DNA of 64,000 nt from an uncultured Oleiphilus sp. (GCA_913020045.1 CAJWBE010000002.1:124001-188000), one strand, 5' to 3'. Shown: positions 1 through 9,779, counted from the stretch's first letter. The notes: generated by a model from the letters alone, not told the origin. Numbers and translations are program-made.

Positions 1-1
1 T

Positions 2-73
2 GGTACATTATTGACGTGGTTGGCGTTGATAGGAATGGCGGTTATTAATATTTTGGTCGTGTTAACTCGGTAA
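2..73 (+). CDS. C-terminal tail of a membrane protein (partial)
   Basis: An open frame runs from the window edge to a TAA whose last base is the first base of the trmH ATG. The 23 visible residues are almost all hydrophobic and end in LVVLTR, which looks like the last membrane helix of an inner-membrane protein. The 1-base overlap suggests cotranscription with trmH. The family cannot be named from so little sequence. Confidence 0.5.
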   Translation, partial: GTLLTWLALIGMAVINILVVLTR

Positions 74-882
74 TGACGCCCGAAAGATTCGAGAAACTGG
101 TTAACACGCTGGATAGGCGTCAGCCAGACCTTACTCTCCTCACCGAGCAAATTCACAAACCCCGAAATATTGCGGCGCTGGTTCGAACTAGCGACGCCGT
201 GGGAATACACGAATTGCACATGGTTTGGCCGTGGGACAAGCATCGGCCCTATAGCGGCACAGCGATGGGTAGTGATCGTTGGGTCGATATCGTGCGTCAT
301 GAGTCAATGAGTGATGGCATAAGCACGTTACGGTCGCGAGGCTACAAAGTCTATGCAGCGCATTTGTCCTCGAGTTCCATTGATTATCGTGAAGTGGATT
401 TTACCCAACCGTGTGCTTTGCTAATGGGCAATGAGAAGAGGGGCGTAAGTGAAGATACCTTAGCCCAAGTGGATGAGCATATTACGATTCCCATGGAAGG
501 AATGGTTGAGTCATTTAATGTGTCGGTCGCGGCGGCAATTATTCTTTCTGAAGCGCATCGGCAGCGCCAGCAAGCGGGGCTTTATGATAAGCGCCGTTTA
601 GACGCTTCTGTTTATCGCGATACTTTTTTCCGTTGGGCGCATCCGAAAGTGGCTCAGTATTGCCACGATAAAGGATTAGACTATCCTGAGGTTAGCCAAG
701 AGGATGGTGAAATTATTGATCCGTCTGGTTGGTATGCTTCTGTTCGTTTACAGCGAGAAACAGCACCTCAAGATCAAAAGAAGGGTTCGGTATCTGATGA
801 TACTCACACCGGCAGTCGTAAAGTCGATGGATTACAACTTGATAAGCGTGAACCCCAAACTATCAGTAAGAAACTAGTATGA
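73..882 (+). CDS. trmH: tRNA (guanosine(18)-2'-O)-methyltransferase TrmH
   Basis: SpoU-family enzyme that methylates the ribose of G18 in the tRNA D-loop using S-adenosylmethionine. The three SpoU motifs are present: NIAALVRTSDAVG at residues 32-44, ALLMGNEKRGVSE at 115-127, and IPMEGMVESFNVSVAAA at 139-155, which form the knotted cofactor site. The helical C-terminal extension typical of TrmH follows to about residue 235. The last ~35 residues are polar and low in complexity, and at 269 aa the protein is longer than the roughly 230 aa of the E. coli enzyme. Its stop overlaps the start of the next gene as ATGA, so translation is probably coupled. Confidence 0.93.
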   Translation: MTPERFEKLVNTLDRRQPDLTLLTEQIHKPRNIAALVRTSDAVGIHELHMVWPWDKHRPYSGTAMGSDRWVDIVRHESMSDGISTLRSRGYKVYAAHLSSSSIDYREVDFTQPCALLMGNEKRGVSEDTLAQVDEHITIPMEGMVESFNVSVAAAIILSEAHRQRQQAGLYDKRRLDASVYRDTFFRWAHPKVAQYCHDKGLDYPEVSQEDGEIIDPSGWYASVRLQRETAPQDQKKGSVSDDTHTGSRKVDGLQLDKREPQTISKKLV

Positions 883-2237
883 CACTAGGCCGCGATCTGT
901 TCAGATTGTCTGTACCCATGGTTGTGGGGCAGCTTGCGTTTGCCTCTATGTCCTTCATCGATACAGTGCTGATGGGCCAGCTTGGAGTCGAAGTACTTGC
1001 TGGTGGCGGTTTGGCGGCGGTCGCATTTCAGTTTTTTTACGTGGTTGGTACCGGGGTATTGGTGGCAACCGCTAATCACATTGCCTTTGCTAAAGGTCAG
1101 ATTGATCATGCTGATGGGCAGTCGTCTGATATTCATCGAGCGCTGTTGTCGGGCGTTGTGGTGGTGTTTCTTTTGACGCTTCTATTTGGCGTAATTATCT
1201 GGAATATCACGCCGCTATTGCTTGCCTTAGGTCAAGAGCCAGCAGTGGTTGATATCGCAGAGCGCTATTTGCATGTATTGGTTTGGGCGCTACTTCCTGC
1301 GCTGTTTTTCATCTTAATGCGCAGCTTGGTATTAGGTGTTGGGCGACCTCAAGTTATTCTCCCGATTAGTATGATCTCTGCCGCGCTAAATTACCCTATT
1401 AGTTATGCCTTGATGACCGGCCAGTTAGGTCTGCCTGCGCTGGGTGTCGAGGGTGTCGCTTTGGGGACCTGTATTGTCTCAGTTGGTATGGCGGTGGCTA
1501 TTGTTTTGATGTCTTATCGCCAGACTACGTTTAAGCCTTATCCTTTTTGGACGGGGTGGCATCTTTTTTCTTTTGCTCAGTTGGCTCAGACACTGCGGCT
1601 CGGTGTGCCGATTGCGTTGGCGTATGCCATGGAAATTGGCATGTTTTCCGCTGCAGCTTTGTTGATTGGCTTGGTTGGCATCGAGGCGCTTGCGGCGCAC
1701 CAGGTTGCTCTTCAGTGTACGACAATTGCCTTTATGATTCCGTTGGGGTTTTCTCAAGCTGTGTCTGTCAAAGTTGGTGAGTTTTATGGTGCAGGTCAGT
1801 TTGACAACGTGAAGCGTACGGTTAAGTTAAGCTTAATGGCCGTAACGGCAACAGCCGTATGCTCGGGAAGTGTTTTTGTACTGATTCCTGAGCCCCTTAC
1901 ACAGCTATTTTTGGAGAGCGAGGTGTCGTCAACTGAGCACTTACTTCCCATTGCCGTTAGTTTGTTATTTGTTGCCGCGCTATTTCAAATGGTCGACGCG
2001 TATCAGGTGGTATTGATGGGTGTATTGAGAGGGTTTCGACTCGGTGCATCGCCCACGGTTGCGGCAACTGTCAGCTATTGGGTGATCGGGTTTCCGATTT
2101 CTTACTGGCTCCACGAAACGCACGGTGCTGTCGGTGTTTGGGCGGGTATGGGAATCGGTTTGGCGTGCAGTGCGCTCATATTGGCAACGCTTTACATGCG
2201 CTTTAGTGTCACGAGACTTACGGTGTCAGCTAGCTGA
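879..2237 (+). CDS. MATE-family multidrug efflux transporter
   Basis: Inner-membrane antiporter of the MATE (NorM/DinF) family that exports cationic drugs and toxins in exchange for Na+ or H+. The 452 aa protein shows about 12 hydrophobic segments in two halves. It begins with the family's typical LFRLSVPMVVGQLAFASMSF and has the MG-L-G loop after helix 1 (MGQLGVEVLAGGG). A second repeat starts near residue 235 (LRLGVPIALAYAMEIGMF). The ATG overlaps the trmH stop (ATGA). The substrate cannot be read from sequence. The gene converges on the next gene with only 6 bases between stops. Confidence 0.9.
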   Translation: MTLGRDLFRLSVPMVVGQLAFASMSFIDTVLMGQLGVEVLAGGGLAAVAFQFFYVVGTGVLVATANHIAFAKGQIDHADGQSSDIHRALLSGVVVVFLLTLLFGVIIWNITPLLLALGQEPAVVDIAERYLHVLVWALLPALFFILMRSLVLGVGRPQVILPISMISAALNYPISYALMTGQLGLPALGVEGVALGTCIVSVGMAVAIVLMSYRQTTFKPYPFWTGWHLFSFAQLAQTLRLGVPIALAYAMEIGMFSAAALLIGLVGIEALAAHQVALQCTTIAFMIPLGFSQAVSVKVGEFYGAGQFDNVKRTVKLSLMAVTATAVCSGSVFVLIPEPLTQLFLESEVSSTEHLLPIAVSLLFVAALFQMVDAYQVVLMGVLRGFRLGASPTVAATVSYWVIGFPISYWLHETHGAVGVWAGMGIGLACSALILATLYMRFSVTRLTVSAS

Positions 2238-2243
2238 AATGGA

Positions 2244-2906
2244 TTAGTGTCCGTTGATGTCTGAATAAATGGACCGTTCTGTTTGATCAGATACGTGCTT
2301 TTTCGCTAGGTGAGGGTACGCGTTTGTTATGGCTTCAATGATTTTTTCTCTAGGGACTGACTCGAAAACACCATGCTCAACTAAATACTCCATGTGCCGT
2401 GAACCATTATTGTCGAACTCGTGAAATATTGAGTCTCTCGTTCCGTCAAACTCAAGTGGTGCCAAAGCCATTAAGGCGCAAAGTCTTTTGTCGAAAGCGG
2501 GCGTTGCTTTTACCCACTTTCCTTCCAAATAAATGTCGGTATATCCATGCATGACAAACACATCGCTTTGCAGATACTCAAGAAACTGAGGGCTAGCGAG
2601 ATGGTTTTTGACGTCGGCAAGCCCAATTCGAGCGGGAATGCCGTTAAGCCGGCAGAGCGCGGCGAGTAAAATGGCCTTGGGTATGCAATAGGATTCTTTC
2701 TTTAAGAGACAGTGACTCGCGCTGAAACTCTCTGCGCTAGGGTCAAACGTGTAAGGGTTGTAATGGATGTCGTCACGAACGCCAAGATATAAACGCTGTG
2801 CAGTCTCTTTAGGAGATAAGTCGTTGTCTAACAGAGAGTTAGAGTAGGCGATTAGCTCAGGGTGTTGGAAGTCAAAATAAGCATCGTCTTGAAGGTAGTT
2901 CTGCAT
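2244..2906 (-). CDS. Transglutaminase-like domain protein
   Basis: Small (220 aa) soluble protein of the transglutaminase-like/papain-fold superfamily. The triad can be placed: Cys74 in SYCIPKAILLAALCR, His120 in VMHGYTDIYLEGKW and Asp139 in TPAFD. The stretch CRLNGIPARIG is the usual continuation after the catalytic helix. No signal peptide is visible, so it is probably cytoplasmic. Proteins of this type act as proteases or amidases, and the substrate here is unknown. It stands alone on the minus strand, converging with the MATE gene. Confidence 0.75.
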   Translation of the reverse strand: MQNYLQDDAYFDFQHPELIAYSNSLLDNDLSPKETAQRLYLGVRDDIHYNPYTFDPSAESFSASHCLLKKESYCIPKAILLAALCRLNGIPARIGLADVKNHLASPQFLEYLQSDVFVMHGYTDIYLEGKWVKATPAFDKRLCALMALAPLEFDGTRDSIFHEFDNNGSRHMEYLVEHGVFESVPREKIIEAITNAYPHLAKKHVSDQTERSIYSDINGH

Positions 2907-3072
2907 TTAAATATTCCATTCGGAAAGTACATCGTGTTTTTCTGTCGATAGAATGGAATTGTAGCAAAGGGCGGGAGCGTCTTGGTGGAATGAAATATTC
3001 CTAGGATGAGATGATGGCTGGAGTATTCTGTTTTGCTATACATCTCAGAGTCGGCGGTAAGGTGTGTTCAGT

Positions 3073-3489
3073 TTAAGGCCGGCAGGAGTATTCGATGCTC
3101 CAGGGAGACCAAAGGTCTAGCGCTGCAGAAGAAGCGTTAAATAGAAGTGCGTTGTCAAGAAGGCCAACAAATGCATCAAAGGGGGTAACCTCTGTAGTGA
3201 TTTGGTTCCATTCCAATCCGCGACAGACTTTTGTGGTTTCAAGTGGGTTGCTTAGCTCGGCCACTTGGAAGATCGCATGGTGGTACCAGCGTCGATAGCG
3301 CAGTGAGTCGGCTTCATCTAGGTTGGCTCGCTGATCGTCACCGAGGAGGCCAAAGCTCCAGAACTCCCACGACATTACTTCTCTGGTTTCTGGGTCTGGC
3401 GTTACAGGTCCGTTTTCAAAATGAATAACGGCGCAGCCATTTAAGGACATCACACAGACGAGAGCCATTAGCTGGAGAATTTTCTTCAT
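3073..3489 (-). CDS. Bor-like lipoprotein, second of a tandem pair
   Basis: 138 aa predicted lipoprotein. The start is the ATG at 3489, which overlaps the stop of the upstream paralogue as ATGA and gives a clean signal peptide ending in a lipobox (LNGC, Cys19). The mature part keeps the Bor pattern seen in its neighbour: an aromatic WSFGLLG segment, a Cys (KVCRG), a hydrophobic run, then a C-terminal WSIEYSC. It has about 30 extra residues in the middle. Bor/Iss proteins of enterobacteria are small surface lipoproteins linked to serum resistance; that role is not shown here. It was probably formed by duplication and divergence from the neighbour. Confidence 0.65.
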   Translation of the reverse strand: MKKILQLMALVCVMSLNGCAVIHFENGPVTPDPETREVMSWEFWSFGLLGDDQRANLDEADSLRYRRWYHHAIFQVAELSNPLETTKVCRGLEWNQITTEVTPFDAFVGLLDNALLFNASSAALDLWSPWSIEYSCRP

Positions 3490-3800
3490 TCGACTTCCTC
3501 CTCGCGTTCGCACCATACACGCGCTGTTCTCGGCAGGTATATCCCGAGCGTTAGAGCTGCGTAAACCACATCCATGGTTGAAAATTTTGTCTGCATTTGG
3601 CTCACGGGCGTCTCTTTGCAGACGGCGCGCGTATTAACGGTGTGTTCCCCGACAAGGCCCCATAAATAGAAGTGTTGGCTTTGCTCAAAATTAGGGCGGT
3701 AGCGGAAGTCTGACTGACCTGACGCGGTGATGGTAATGGCGGCACAACCGCTAAGCGTGAAAATGACAAGAATTGTCATGAGGGTTTTGGCAGTGTTCAT
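3486..3800 (-). CDS. Bor-family lipoprotein, first of a tandem pair
   Basis: 104 aa lipoprotein starting at the ATG at 3800, which places a signal peptide directly before the lipobox LSGC (Cys19). The mature region matches the layout of the Bor/Iss family: FYLWGLVGEHTVN, then RAVCKE, a hydrophobic stretch ending in LGIYLPRTARVWCE. The two cysteines are conserved in the family. The frame is also open further upstream to about 3842, but that start would spoil the signal peptide. It is coupled to the following paralogue by an ATGA overlap. Function is unknown beyond an envelope location. Confidence 0.75.
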   Translation of the reverse strand: MNTAKTLMTILVIFTLSGCAAITITASGQSDFRYRPNFEQSQHFYLWGLVGEHTVNTRAVCKETPVSQMQTKFSTMDVVYAALTLGIYLPRTARVWCEREEEVE

Positions 3801-3925
3801 TTCATGTCCGTTGAGCGTCATTGTAAGGCTGTGCAAGCGCAAAGAGGATCAGTATATACAAGGCGCTTAACTAAACGGGTGATTCAGTAGGCAAAACGAT
3901 TAACTGGTTCTGCCTAGGTCATTAA

Positions 3926-4945
3926 TTAGTCTTGCTTCTCTTTAATGTGTTCGAGAATTTGTTGCTTCAAGCTCTTTGGGATCGACGTGATGGTTAGGGT
4001 GTCTTGTTTTTCATCGAACAAAATAGTTTGTTGGATCAGGTCGGATGAAAACGAAAGGCTGAGGCCATTGCCTTTGCCTGAGATGCGCACCAGGTGCTTA
4101 AGCTTGCGGGTATCTGGGTGGAGTGCTTTATCTTCAGTCAACTCCGAGCTTTCCGTTGCAAATTGCGCGAACCGAGTCGGCTCGTTTTCGTCAAGGTGGT
4201 TCGATAGTTCGGTGAGCGGCACCGCTTCGCCTACTTGTTGTTGCTCTACACAGAATTCATAGGCTTTTTGCCGAAGGTTTGCGCCTTCTTTGGGGTCATT
4301 GCCTTTAGTGTAGTTAGCTAAAACCTGCATGAGGGTTTCTGTTTCTTTAGCGGTGTCGATGGAGCTGCTGAAACCTACGCTTTGCGCGAAGGCTTCGCCA
4401 AGCTTGCCAGCGCCGCGGGCTTTAACGAAGACAAGTGGAGGCTCTTCGCTATCGTCGGGCGTATTTATCGAATCTAGTTCGATACGTATAGCGAGATCAA
4501 GTTTGCTGGTGTTCAGATGTTCTACTGTGTCGAGGTTAAGAGAATTATCGATTAGTAAGCCGGCAGACGTTTCAAGAAGTAAAATGTAGAGGCGTTGTCC
4601 ATCGGCGCGGTCTTCGTGAATGCAGCATATGTAGTTGGCAAAGATGTCGCTTGTTTTATCTGCAAGCTCTTTGAATTTGTCTGCATAAAGTAGGCTTAGG
4701 CGTTCAAAACGAATCTTACCGTCTAAATATTCTTTCAGCCAAACTTGGAAGGGGTAGTCCGCGATATTGTTGTCGAACTGACCAAAAAGCTTACCCGCTT
4801 TAAATTGGAATTGCTTTTTTAACTGGCTGAATAGTGCTTCGTGATCTGCGCCGGAGGTAACGCTGGCCTCAGCCAAAGAAACTTGACTAGGCTGGTCGTC
4901 TTGGTAGCGCTGGATACGATGAAAAACTAGTGACTGAATCGCCAT
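3926..4945 (-). CDS. yejK: Nucleoid-associated protein YejK (NdpA)
   Basis: 339 aa, close to the family's usual ~335. The N-terminus (MAIQSLVFHRI), the FERLSLLYADKFKELADKTSDIF region and the C-terminal basic segment KHLVRISGKGNGLSLSFSS are characteristic. The E. coli protein is abundant on the nucleoid. Its exact role is not settled; it has been reported to interact with topoisomerase IV. No membrane or signal segment. It lies downstream of cysN on the same strand but is separated by a strong hairpin, so it probably has its own transcription unit. Confidence 0.9.
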   Translation of the reverse strand: MAIQSLVFHRIQRYQDDQPSQVSLAEASVTSGADHEALFSQLKKQFQFKAGKLFGQFDNNIADYPFQVWLKEYLDGKIRFERLSLLYADKFKELADKTSDIFANYICCIHEDRADGQRLYILLLETSAGLLIDNSLNLDTVEHLNTSKLDLAIRIELDSINTPDDSEEPPLVFVKARGAGKLGEAFAQSVGFSSSIDTAKETETLMQVLANYTKGNDPKEGANLRQKAYEFCVEQQQVGEAVPLTELSNHLDENEPTRFAQFATESSELTEDKALHPDTRKLKHLVRISGKGNGLSLSFSSDLIQQTILFDEKQDTLTITSIPKSLKQQILEHIKEKQD

Positions 4946-4984
4946 GCTAAATACGTGCTCTTCTTTTATATTGAAGTCGGAGGC

Positions 4985-5012
4985 ATCAAGAGAGGCGCTA
5001 GCCTCTCTTGAT
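4985..5012. terminator. Perfect 12-bp hairpin between cysN and yejK
   Basis: ATCAAGAGAGGC and its exact complement flank a 4-base loop (GCTA). It lies 31 bases after the cysN stop and 40 bases before the yejK start. Neither side has a clean T-run, so it is not a textbook intrinsic terminator. It may terminate weakly or protect the 3' end of the cysDN message. Confidence 0.45.
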
Positions 5013-5042
5013 CGGTGTTGACGATTGAAATGCTACAGAAAG

Positions 5043-6683
5043 TTAGGCATTTACTTTCGCGACTTGTTTGATGATGTCGTCATCACTGTCGGCTGCTATG
5101 TGTTGATCAGCAAAGTCTGCGTCAGCGTCCGTACTCATGATAGCAATCAAACCAGCTTGCTTGATAACCTTTGCTGCGGTCAGTAATGCCTTATCATCTG
5201 AGGCAATCGATTTATCAATCACAACGGCGGTTCGACCGAGGTTGAACAGCTTACGCTCAACCGCTTGGGCTAGGATGTCGCTAGCGGCTCCGCCACAGGA
5301 AATTATTGCGCCTTCTTGCTGGAGTCTTGCTTTGCGCTCAGATGCGCTCACTGGTTGCCAATTGTTAGCTGCATCATCGTCTAGTTTTTTCTGGATCATA
5401 CCGGCGCCAACGGTGACATTGGTGAGTCGGTCTATGATGATAAATGCGCCGGTGCCTTGGTTTTGCCGGTAAGGGTCGAATGCAACCGTTTGATTTAAAT
5501 GCAAATCACACAGTGCGATGCTGTTGAGCTCCAGCTCGTCAGCAGTGCCTTTCTCTAGTGTGTTAACGTCAATAACATGCTCAATTCGTTGGATTGAGCC
5601 GGATGCGACTTTCGAGCCGAGTTTTATGTCGAATAGTTTTCCGGGCTTCAAATGTTCCTCGGCCATCCACACAATATGTGCGCTAAAGGCTGAGCCAATT
5701 TGAGGGTGGTTGTCGGGCTTCACAATCATGTCGCCACGACTGATATCGATTTCATCTTCAAGCGTTAGTGTAATTGCTTGTTCTGCAAAGGCTTCGTCAA
5801 GCTCACCTTCATAGGTAACAATCGATTTAACAGTGCTACTTTTACCTGATGGCAGTGCCATGATTCGTTCGCCGGGTTTAATAATGCCCGAAGCGATGGT
5901 GCCACAGAATCCCCGAAAGTTAAGGTTGGGGCGGTTGACGTATTGAATGGGAAGGCGGAAGTCTTCGAAGTTGCGGTCTTCTGCAATGGAGACAGTTTCG
6001 AGGATCTCCATTAAAGGCTGGCCTTTAAACCATGGCGTTAGCTCGCTGACGGACACAACGTTCGTGCCTTTCAGTGCTGATAGAGGGACAAACTGAATGT
6101 CGCCAAGCTCTAGTTCTGAAGAGAATGCTAAGTAGTCGTCTTTGATTTCGTTGTAGCGATCTTCGCTATAGTCGACCAAGTCCATCTTGTTGATCGCGAC
6201 AACGACGTGCTTGATGCCAAGCAATGATGCGATGAAAGAGTGGCGTCTTGTTTGCGTCAACACGCCATAGCGAGCATCGATTAGTATGATTGCTAGGTCG
6301 GCAGTTGATGCGCCGGTTGCCATGTTGCGAGTGTACTGTTCATGCCCTGGCGTATCGGCAATGATAAATTTACGTCGTGCGGTAGAAAAATATCGATACG
6401 CGACATCAATAGTAATGCCTTGTTCGCGCTCAGCTTGCAGCCCGTCTACTAGCAAGGCAAGGTCGATTTCGCCTTCGTTTGTGCCAGACTTAACGCTGTC
6501 TTTTTTGATGGCTTCTAGTTGATCTTCATAGATCATTTGCGAGTCATGCAAAAGTCGACCAATAAGCGTGCTTTTGCCATCGTCTACGCTGCCGCAGGTC
6601 AGTAGGCGTAAAAGCTCTTTTTGCTCATGCTGTTTGAGGTACTCGTTAATATCTTCACTAATAAGTTCTGACTGGTGTGACAT
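5043..6683 (-). CDS. cysN: Sulfate adenylyltransferase large subunit CysN with a degenerate APS-kinase-like tail
   Basis: GTPase subunit of ATP sulfurylase, which with CysD makes adenosine 5'-phosphosulfate from ATP and sulfate. EF-Tu-like G motifs are intact: GSVDDGKST (31-39), DTPGH (110-114), NKMD (165-168). Two beta-barrel domains follow to about residue 430. E. coli CysN is about 475 aa. Here residues ~445-546 resemble the APS kinase (CysC) part of CysNC fusions: [11 protein letters not shown] and [11 protein letters not shown] line up with conserved kinase helices. The kinase P-loop (GLSGAGKST type) is replaced by ISCGGAASD, and the substrate-binding half is missing. The tail is therefore probably non-catalytic. 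It lies 59 bases after the cysD stop, in the same operon. Confidence 0.93.
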   Translation of the reverse strand: MSHQSELISEDINEYLKQHEQKELLRLLTCGSVDDGKSTLIGRLLHDSQMIYEDQLEAIKKDSVKSGTNEGEIDLALLVDGLQAEREQGITIDVAYRYFSTARRKFIIADTPGHEQYTRNMATGASTADLAIILIDARYGVLTQTRRHSFIASLLGIKHVVVAINKMDLVDYSEDRYNEIKDDYLAFSSELELGDIQFVPLSALKGTNVVSVSELTPWFKGQPLMEILETVSIAEDRNFEDFRLPIQYVNRPNLNFRGFCGTIASGIIKPGERIMALPSGKSSTVKSIVTYEGELDEAFAEQAITLTLEDEIDISRGDMIVKPDNHPQIGSAFSAHIVWMAEEHLKPGKLFDIKLGSKVASGSIQRIEHVIDVNTLEKGTADELELNSIALCDLHLNQTVAFDPYRQNQGTGAFIIIDRLTNVTVGAGMIQKKLDDDAANNWQPVSASERKARLQQEGAIISCGGAASDILAQAVERKLFNLGRTAVVIDKSIASDDKALLTAAKVIKQAGLIAIMSTDADADFADQHIAADSDDDIIKQVAKVNA

Positions 6684-6742
6684 GTAATCTATCTCTCAAA
6701 TTCTTTTGACGCGAAAAAGTTTGTGTTTCTTTGGAAGAGCGC

Positions 6743-7651
6743 TTAGAAATATCCTTCGCGTTTCTTTTGCTCCATCGAGCCGGCTTGGTCGTGGTCAATC
6801 ATTCTGCCTTGTCGCTCTGAACTTGTGGTTAGTAGCATTTCCTGAATGATCTCGGGCAGCGTCTTCGCTTCCGACTCCACCGCGCCTGTCAGTGGGTAGC
6901 AGCCTAGTGTTCTGAATCTAACGGACTTCATCTCAGGGACTTCGCCTTCTCTTAGTGGCATGCGTTCATCGTCAACCATAATAAGGGTGCCGTCACGTTC
7001 GACAACAGGGCGCTTGTCAGAAAAGTAAAGCGGTACTATGTCGATGTTCTCTAGGTGGATATATTGCCAGATATCAAGCTCTGTCCAGTTAGATAGAGGG
7101 AAGACACGAATGCTTTCGCCTTTATTTACTTTGCCGTTGTATAGGCTCCATAGCTCTGGGCGCTGACTTTTTGGGTCCCAGCGATGGTGATCATCGCGGA
7201 ATGAGTAGACGCGCTCTTTTGCTCTAGATTTTTCTTCATCGCGGCGCGCACCACCAAATGCTGCATCAAACTGATGCTTGTTTAGTGCTTGCTTTAGTGC
7301 CTGCGTTTTCATGATGTCAGTATGTTTGGCACTGCCATGAGTGAACGGGCCAACCCCCTGTTCAACACCTTCTTGGTTAGTATGGACGATTAGGTCAAAG
7401 CCATACTCTTTTGCGAGATTATCCCGAAACTTGATCATTTCTTTGAATTTCCATGTTGTGTCAACATGGAGTAGCGGAAAAGGAGGTTTTCCTGGAGCAA
7501 AGGCTTTGCGAGCTAAATGCAGCATCACCGCAGAATCTTTACCAATCGAATACAGCATGACGGGGTTATCGAACTCCGCTGCAACTTCGCGAATGATATG
7601 AATGCTCTCAGCTTCTAGCTGTTTGAGGTGAGTCAGGTTGTATTTAGACAT
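6743..7651 (-). CDS. cysD: Sulfate adenylyltransferase small subunit CysD
   Basis: Catalytic subunit of ATP sulfurylase, an N-type ATP pyrophosphatase. The PP-loop [10 protein letters not shown] is at residues ~34-43, and [16 protein letters not shown], a conserved family block, is near the middle. The C-terminus [20 protein letters not shown] is the classic CysD ending. Starting at the ATG at 7651 gives 302 aa, the same length as the E. coli protein; the frame is open further upstream but those residues do not resemble the family. First gene of cysDN, divergent from proA. Confidence 0.95.
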   Translation of the reverse strand: MSKYNLTHLKQLEAESIHIIREVAAEFDNPVMLYSIGKDSAVMLHLARKAFAPGKPPFPLLHVDTTWKFKEMIKFRDNLAKEYGFDLIVHTNQEGVEQGVGPFTHGSAKHTDIMKTQALKQALNKHQFDAAFGGARRDEEKSRAKERVYSFRDDHHRWDPKSQRPELWSLYNGKVNKGESIRVFPLSNWTELDIWQYIHLENIDIVPLYFSDKRPVVERDGTLIMVDDERMPLREGEVPEMKSVRFRTLGCYPLTGAVESEAKTLPEIIQEMLLTTSSERQGRMIDHDQAGSMEQKKREGYF

Positions 7652-7739
7652 CTTATCAGGGGTCTCATTTGTAACTAACTTGCAAAATGAACGAGGTTTC
7701 GAGCATTTCGGGGAAATAATAACTGCCAAAAATCGCGCG

Positions 7740-7770
7740 CTACTATACCAGAAAAATCGCTCGAGACTAA
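7740..7770 (-). promoter_or_regulatory. Candidate extended -10 promoter for cysDN
   Basis: Read on the minus strand, TGGTATAGT (about 7742-7750) is an extended -10 element (TGnTATAnT). The -35 position 17 bases upstream (TTAGTC) is weak, as extended -10 promoters tolerate. It lies about 90 bases before the cysD ATG. Confidence 0.35.
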
Positions 7771-7860
7771 GCATTTTACAGACTCCTTGAGGCCAAGGAT
7801 CAAAACTCTGGTAAATCGGGTTATACTCCGTTTTTTTAGATCTAATTGAAGAGAATGTTG

Positions 7861-9117
7861 ATGGATGTTTCTAAGTATATGACCGACCTTGGCATTGCGG
7901 CTCGCGCAGCGGCAAGCGAAATGGCATCGGTTAGTACCGCACAAAAGAATCAAGCGTTGATCGCGACAGCTCAAGTTATAGAAGAGCGGCGAGAGCAGCT
8001 GGTGGCGGCGAATGCTTTGGATATGGAGAAGGGTCGTGCCAACGGCTTGGAGGACGCAATGCTAGACCGCCTAGCACTGACGCCGGCGCGGATCGAAACG
8101 ATGATAGAGGGGTTGCGTCAAGTAGCTGGTTTGCCTGACCCTGTTGGCATCATTAATGACCTCAAGTACATGCCATCGGGTATTCAGGTTGGCAAGATGA
8201 GAGTACCTCTAGGCGTGATCGGTATTATTTATGAGTCGCGTCCTAATGTGACAGTAGAAGCGGCGAGTCTGTGTATTAAATCTGGCAATGCAACGATTCT
8301 GCGAGGCGGTTCTGAGTCGATTAACTCTAACCAAGCCATTGCAGAATGTATCGCGCTGGGTCTAGAGCAGGCGGGACTGCCTGCGACAGGTGTCCAAGTT
8401 GTGACAACCACCGATCGTGCGGCAGTGGGTGCACTTATCACGATGCCTGAATATGTAGATGTTGTTGTGCCACGCGGTGGCAAAGGCCTTATCGAGCGAA
8501 TAAGCCGAGATGCTAAAGTCACCGTAATTAAGCATTTGGATGGTATCTGCCATGTCTATATAGACAAAGATGCTGATCTAGATAAAGCGTTGTCTATTTC
8601 ACTTAACGCGAAAACACATCGCTATGGTACGTGCAACACAATGGAAACGCTGCTTGTGGATGAGTCGGTTGCTGCTGACATTTTACCGGCTCTTGAAAAA
8701 GAGTATGCGGCGAAAGGTGTCGAGCTGCGAGCGTGCGAGAAGAGTGCAGCGTTGTTAAGTTCATGCATTGCGGCAACTGAAGATGATTGGACGACTGAGT
8801 ATTTAGCGCCAATTTTGGCGATTAAGGTGGTAAGTGGTTTGGATGAGGCAATTGCTCATATTAATCGCTATGGCTCCCACCATACTGACTCGATCGTGAC
8901 CGAAAACTATACGACGGGCCGTTCGTTTTTAACGCGTGTCGACTCTAGTTCTGTGATGATTAACGCGTCGACACGGTTTGCCGATGGCTTTGAATACGGA
9001 CTTGGTGCAGAAATTGGTATCTCAACTGATAAAATTCACGCGCGTGGACCGGTTGGTCTAGATGGGCTGACATCTGAGAAGTATGTGGTTTTAGGTGATG
9101 GCCACATTCGCCAATGA
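7861..9117 (+). CDS. proA: Gamma-glutamyl phosphate reductase ProA
   Basis: NADPH-dependent enzyme of proline synthesis that converts gamma-glutamyl phosphate to glutamate 5-semialdehyde. The catalytic cysteine is in [14 protein letters not shown] (Cys258 from this start), and [14 protein letters not shown] and [12 protein letters not shown] are family signatures. I use the ATG at 7861 because a GAAGAG sits 6-7 bases upstream and it gives 418 aa, close to the 417 of E. coli; the frame also allows ATG at 7855 or TTG at 7846. proB is not adjacent. The stop overlaps nadD (ATGA). Confidence 0.95.
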   Translation: MDVSKYMTDLGIAARAAASEMASVSTAQKNQALIATAQVIEERREQLVAANALDMEKGRANGLEDAMLDRLALTPARIETMIEGLRQVAGLPDPVGIINDLKYMPSGIQVGKMRVPLGVIGIIYESRPNVTVEAASLCIKSGNATILRGGSESINSNQAIAECIALGLEQAGLPATGVQVVTTTDRAAVGALITMPEYVDVVVPRGGKGLIERISRDAKVTVIKHLDGICHVYIDKDADLDKALSISLNAKTHRYGTCNTMETLLVDESVAADILPALEKEYAAKGVELRACEKSAALLSSCIAATEDDWTTEYLAPILAIKVVSGLDEAIAHINRYGSHHTDSIVTENYTTGRSFLTRVDSSSVMINASTRFADGFEYGLGAEIGISTDKIHARGPVGLDGLTSEKYVVLGDGHIRQ

Positions 9118-9779
9118 AGGTTGTGTTTGGCGGAACGTTTGACCCTGTGCATATTGGTCATGTGCGAATGGCGCTTGAATTAATTGAGGCATTGCAGGGC
9201 TCAATACCAAAAGATTCGGCCCCGCGTTCTGTTGATTTTTTGCCGTGTTACGAGGCTGTGCATAAATCTGGTGTTGCGGCCAGCCCAGATCAAAGAAAGG
9301 CCATGCTGGATCTTTCGATCCTAGGTAGCGAACAGCTGGCGCTCGACGAGCGAGAGTTACGACGAAGAACACCCAGTTTTACGGTCGATACCTTACGCGA
9401 GCTGCGCGCTGAGTTGGGTGCTGAGCCCCTAATATTTGCGATGGGGAGCGATTCTGCCAGTTCAACGAGATTTTGGCGGGATATCGCCGAATATGCTGGT
9501 TTATGTCATGTTGTTGTGATGCGACGTTCGCAAGTTGAAGCTGGTTTTTGTGGAGATTTTTTTGGCTCAGTCGGATATGAGCTCGCGAGCTCCCTAACGG
9601 ATCTCGCGAAGCGCCCAGCGGGACGGGTTATTGAGCTAGAACTTAAGCTGTTGGATATATCGAGCAGTGATATCCGGGAGCGCGTCGCGTCAGGGCGGAG
9701 TATTCGTTACCTTGTTTCAGGTGCAGTCGAGCAATATATTTGTGATAATGCGCTTTATACCAAAACCCTTGGAGGTTAG
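9114..9779 (+). CDS. nadD: Nicotinate-nucleotide adenylyltransferase NadD
   Basis: Adenylylates nicotinate mononucleotide to deamido-NAD, the central step of NAD synthesis. The nucleotidyltransferase signature is complete: [11 protein letters not shown] at residues 6-16, and the second motif [13 protein letters not shown] near residue 182-194. At 221 aa it has normal length. It starts inside the proA stop (ATGA overlap) and is followed after 11 bases by rsfS, the usual nadD-rsfS-rlmH order in gammaproteobacteria. Confidence 0.94.
   Translation: MKVVFGGTFDPVHIGHVRMALELIEALQGSIPKDSAPRSVDFLPCYEAVHKSGVAASPDQRKAMLDLSILGSEQLALDERELRRRTPSFTVDTLRELRAELGAEPLIFAMGSDSASSTRFWRDIAEYAGLCHVVVMRRSQVEAGFCGDFFGSVGYELASSLTDLAKRPAGRVIELELKLLDISSSDIRERVASGRSIRYLVSGAVEQYICDNALYTKTLGG

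Noticed and set aside
2852-3043. Minus-strand open frame of 63 codons upstream of the transglutaminase-like gene
   Set aside because: Overlaps the start of a better-supported gene; no signals of its own.
3843-3925. Weak inverted repeat TAGGCA/TGCCTA after yejK
   Set aside because: Only 6 bp with a long loop and no T-run; not supported as a terminator.
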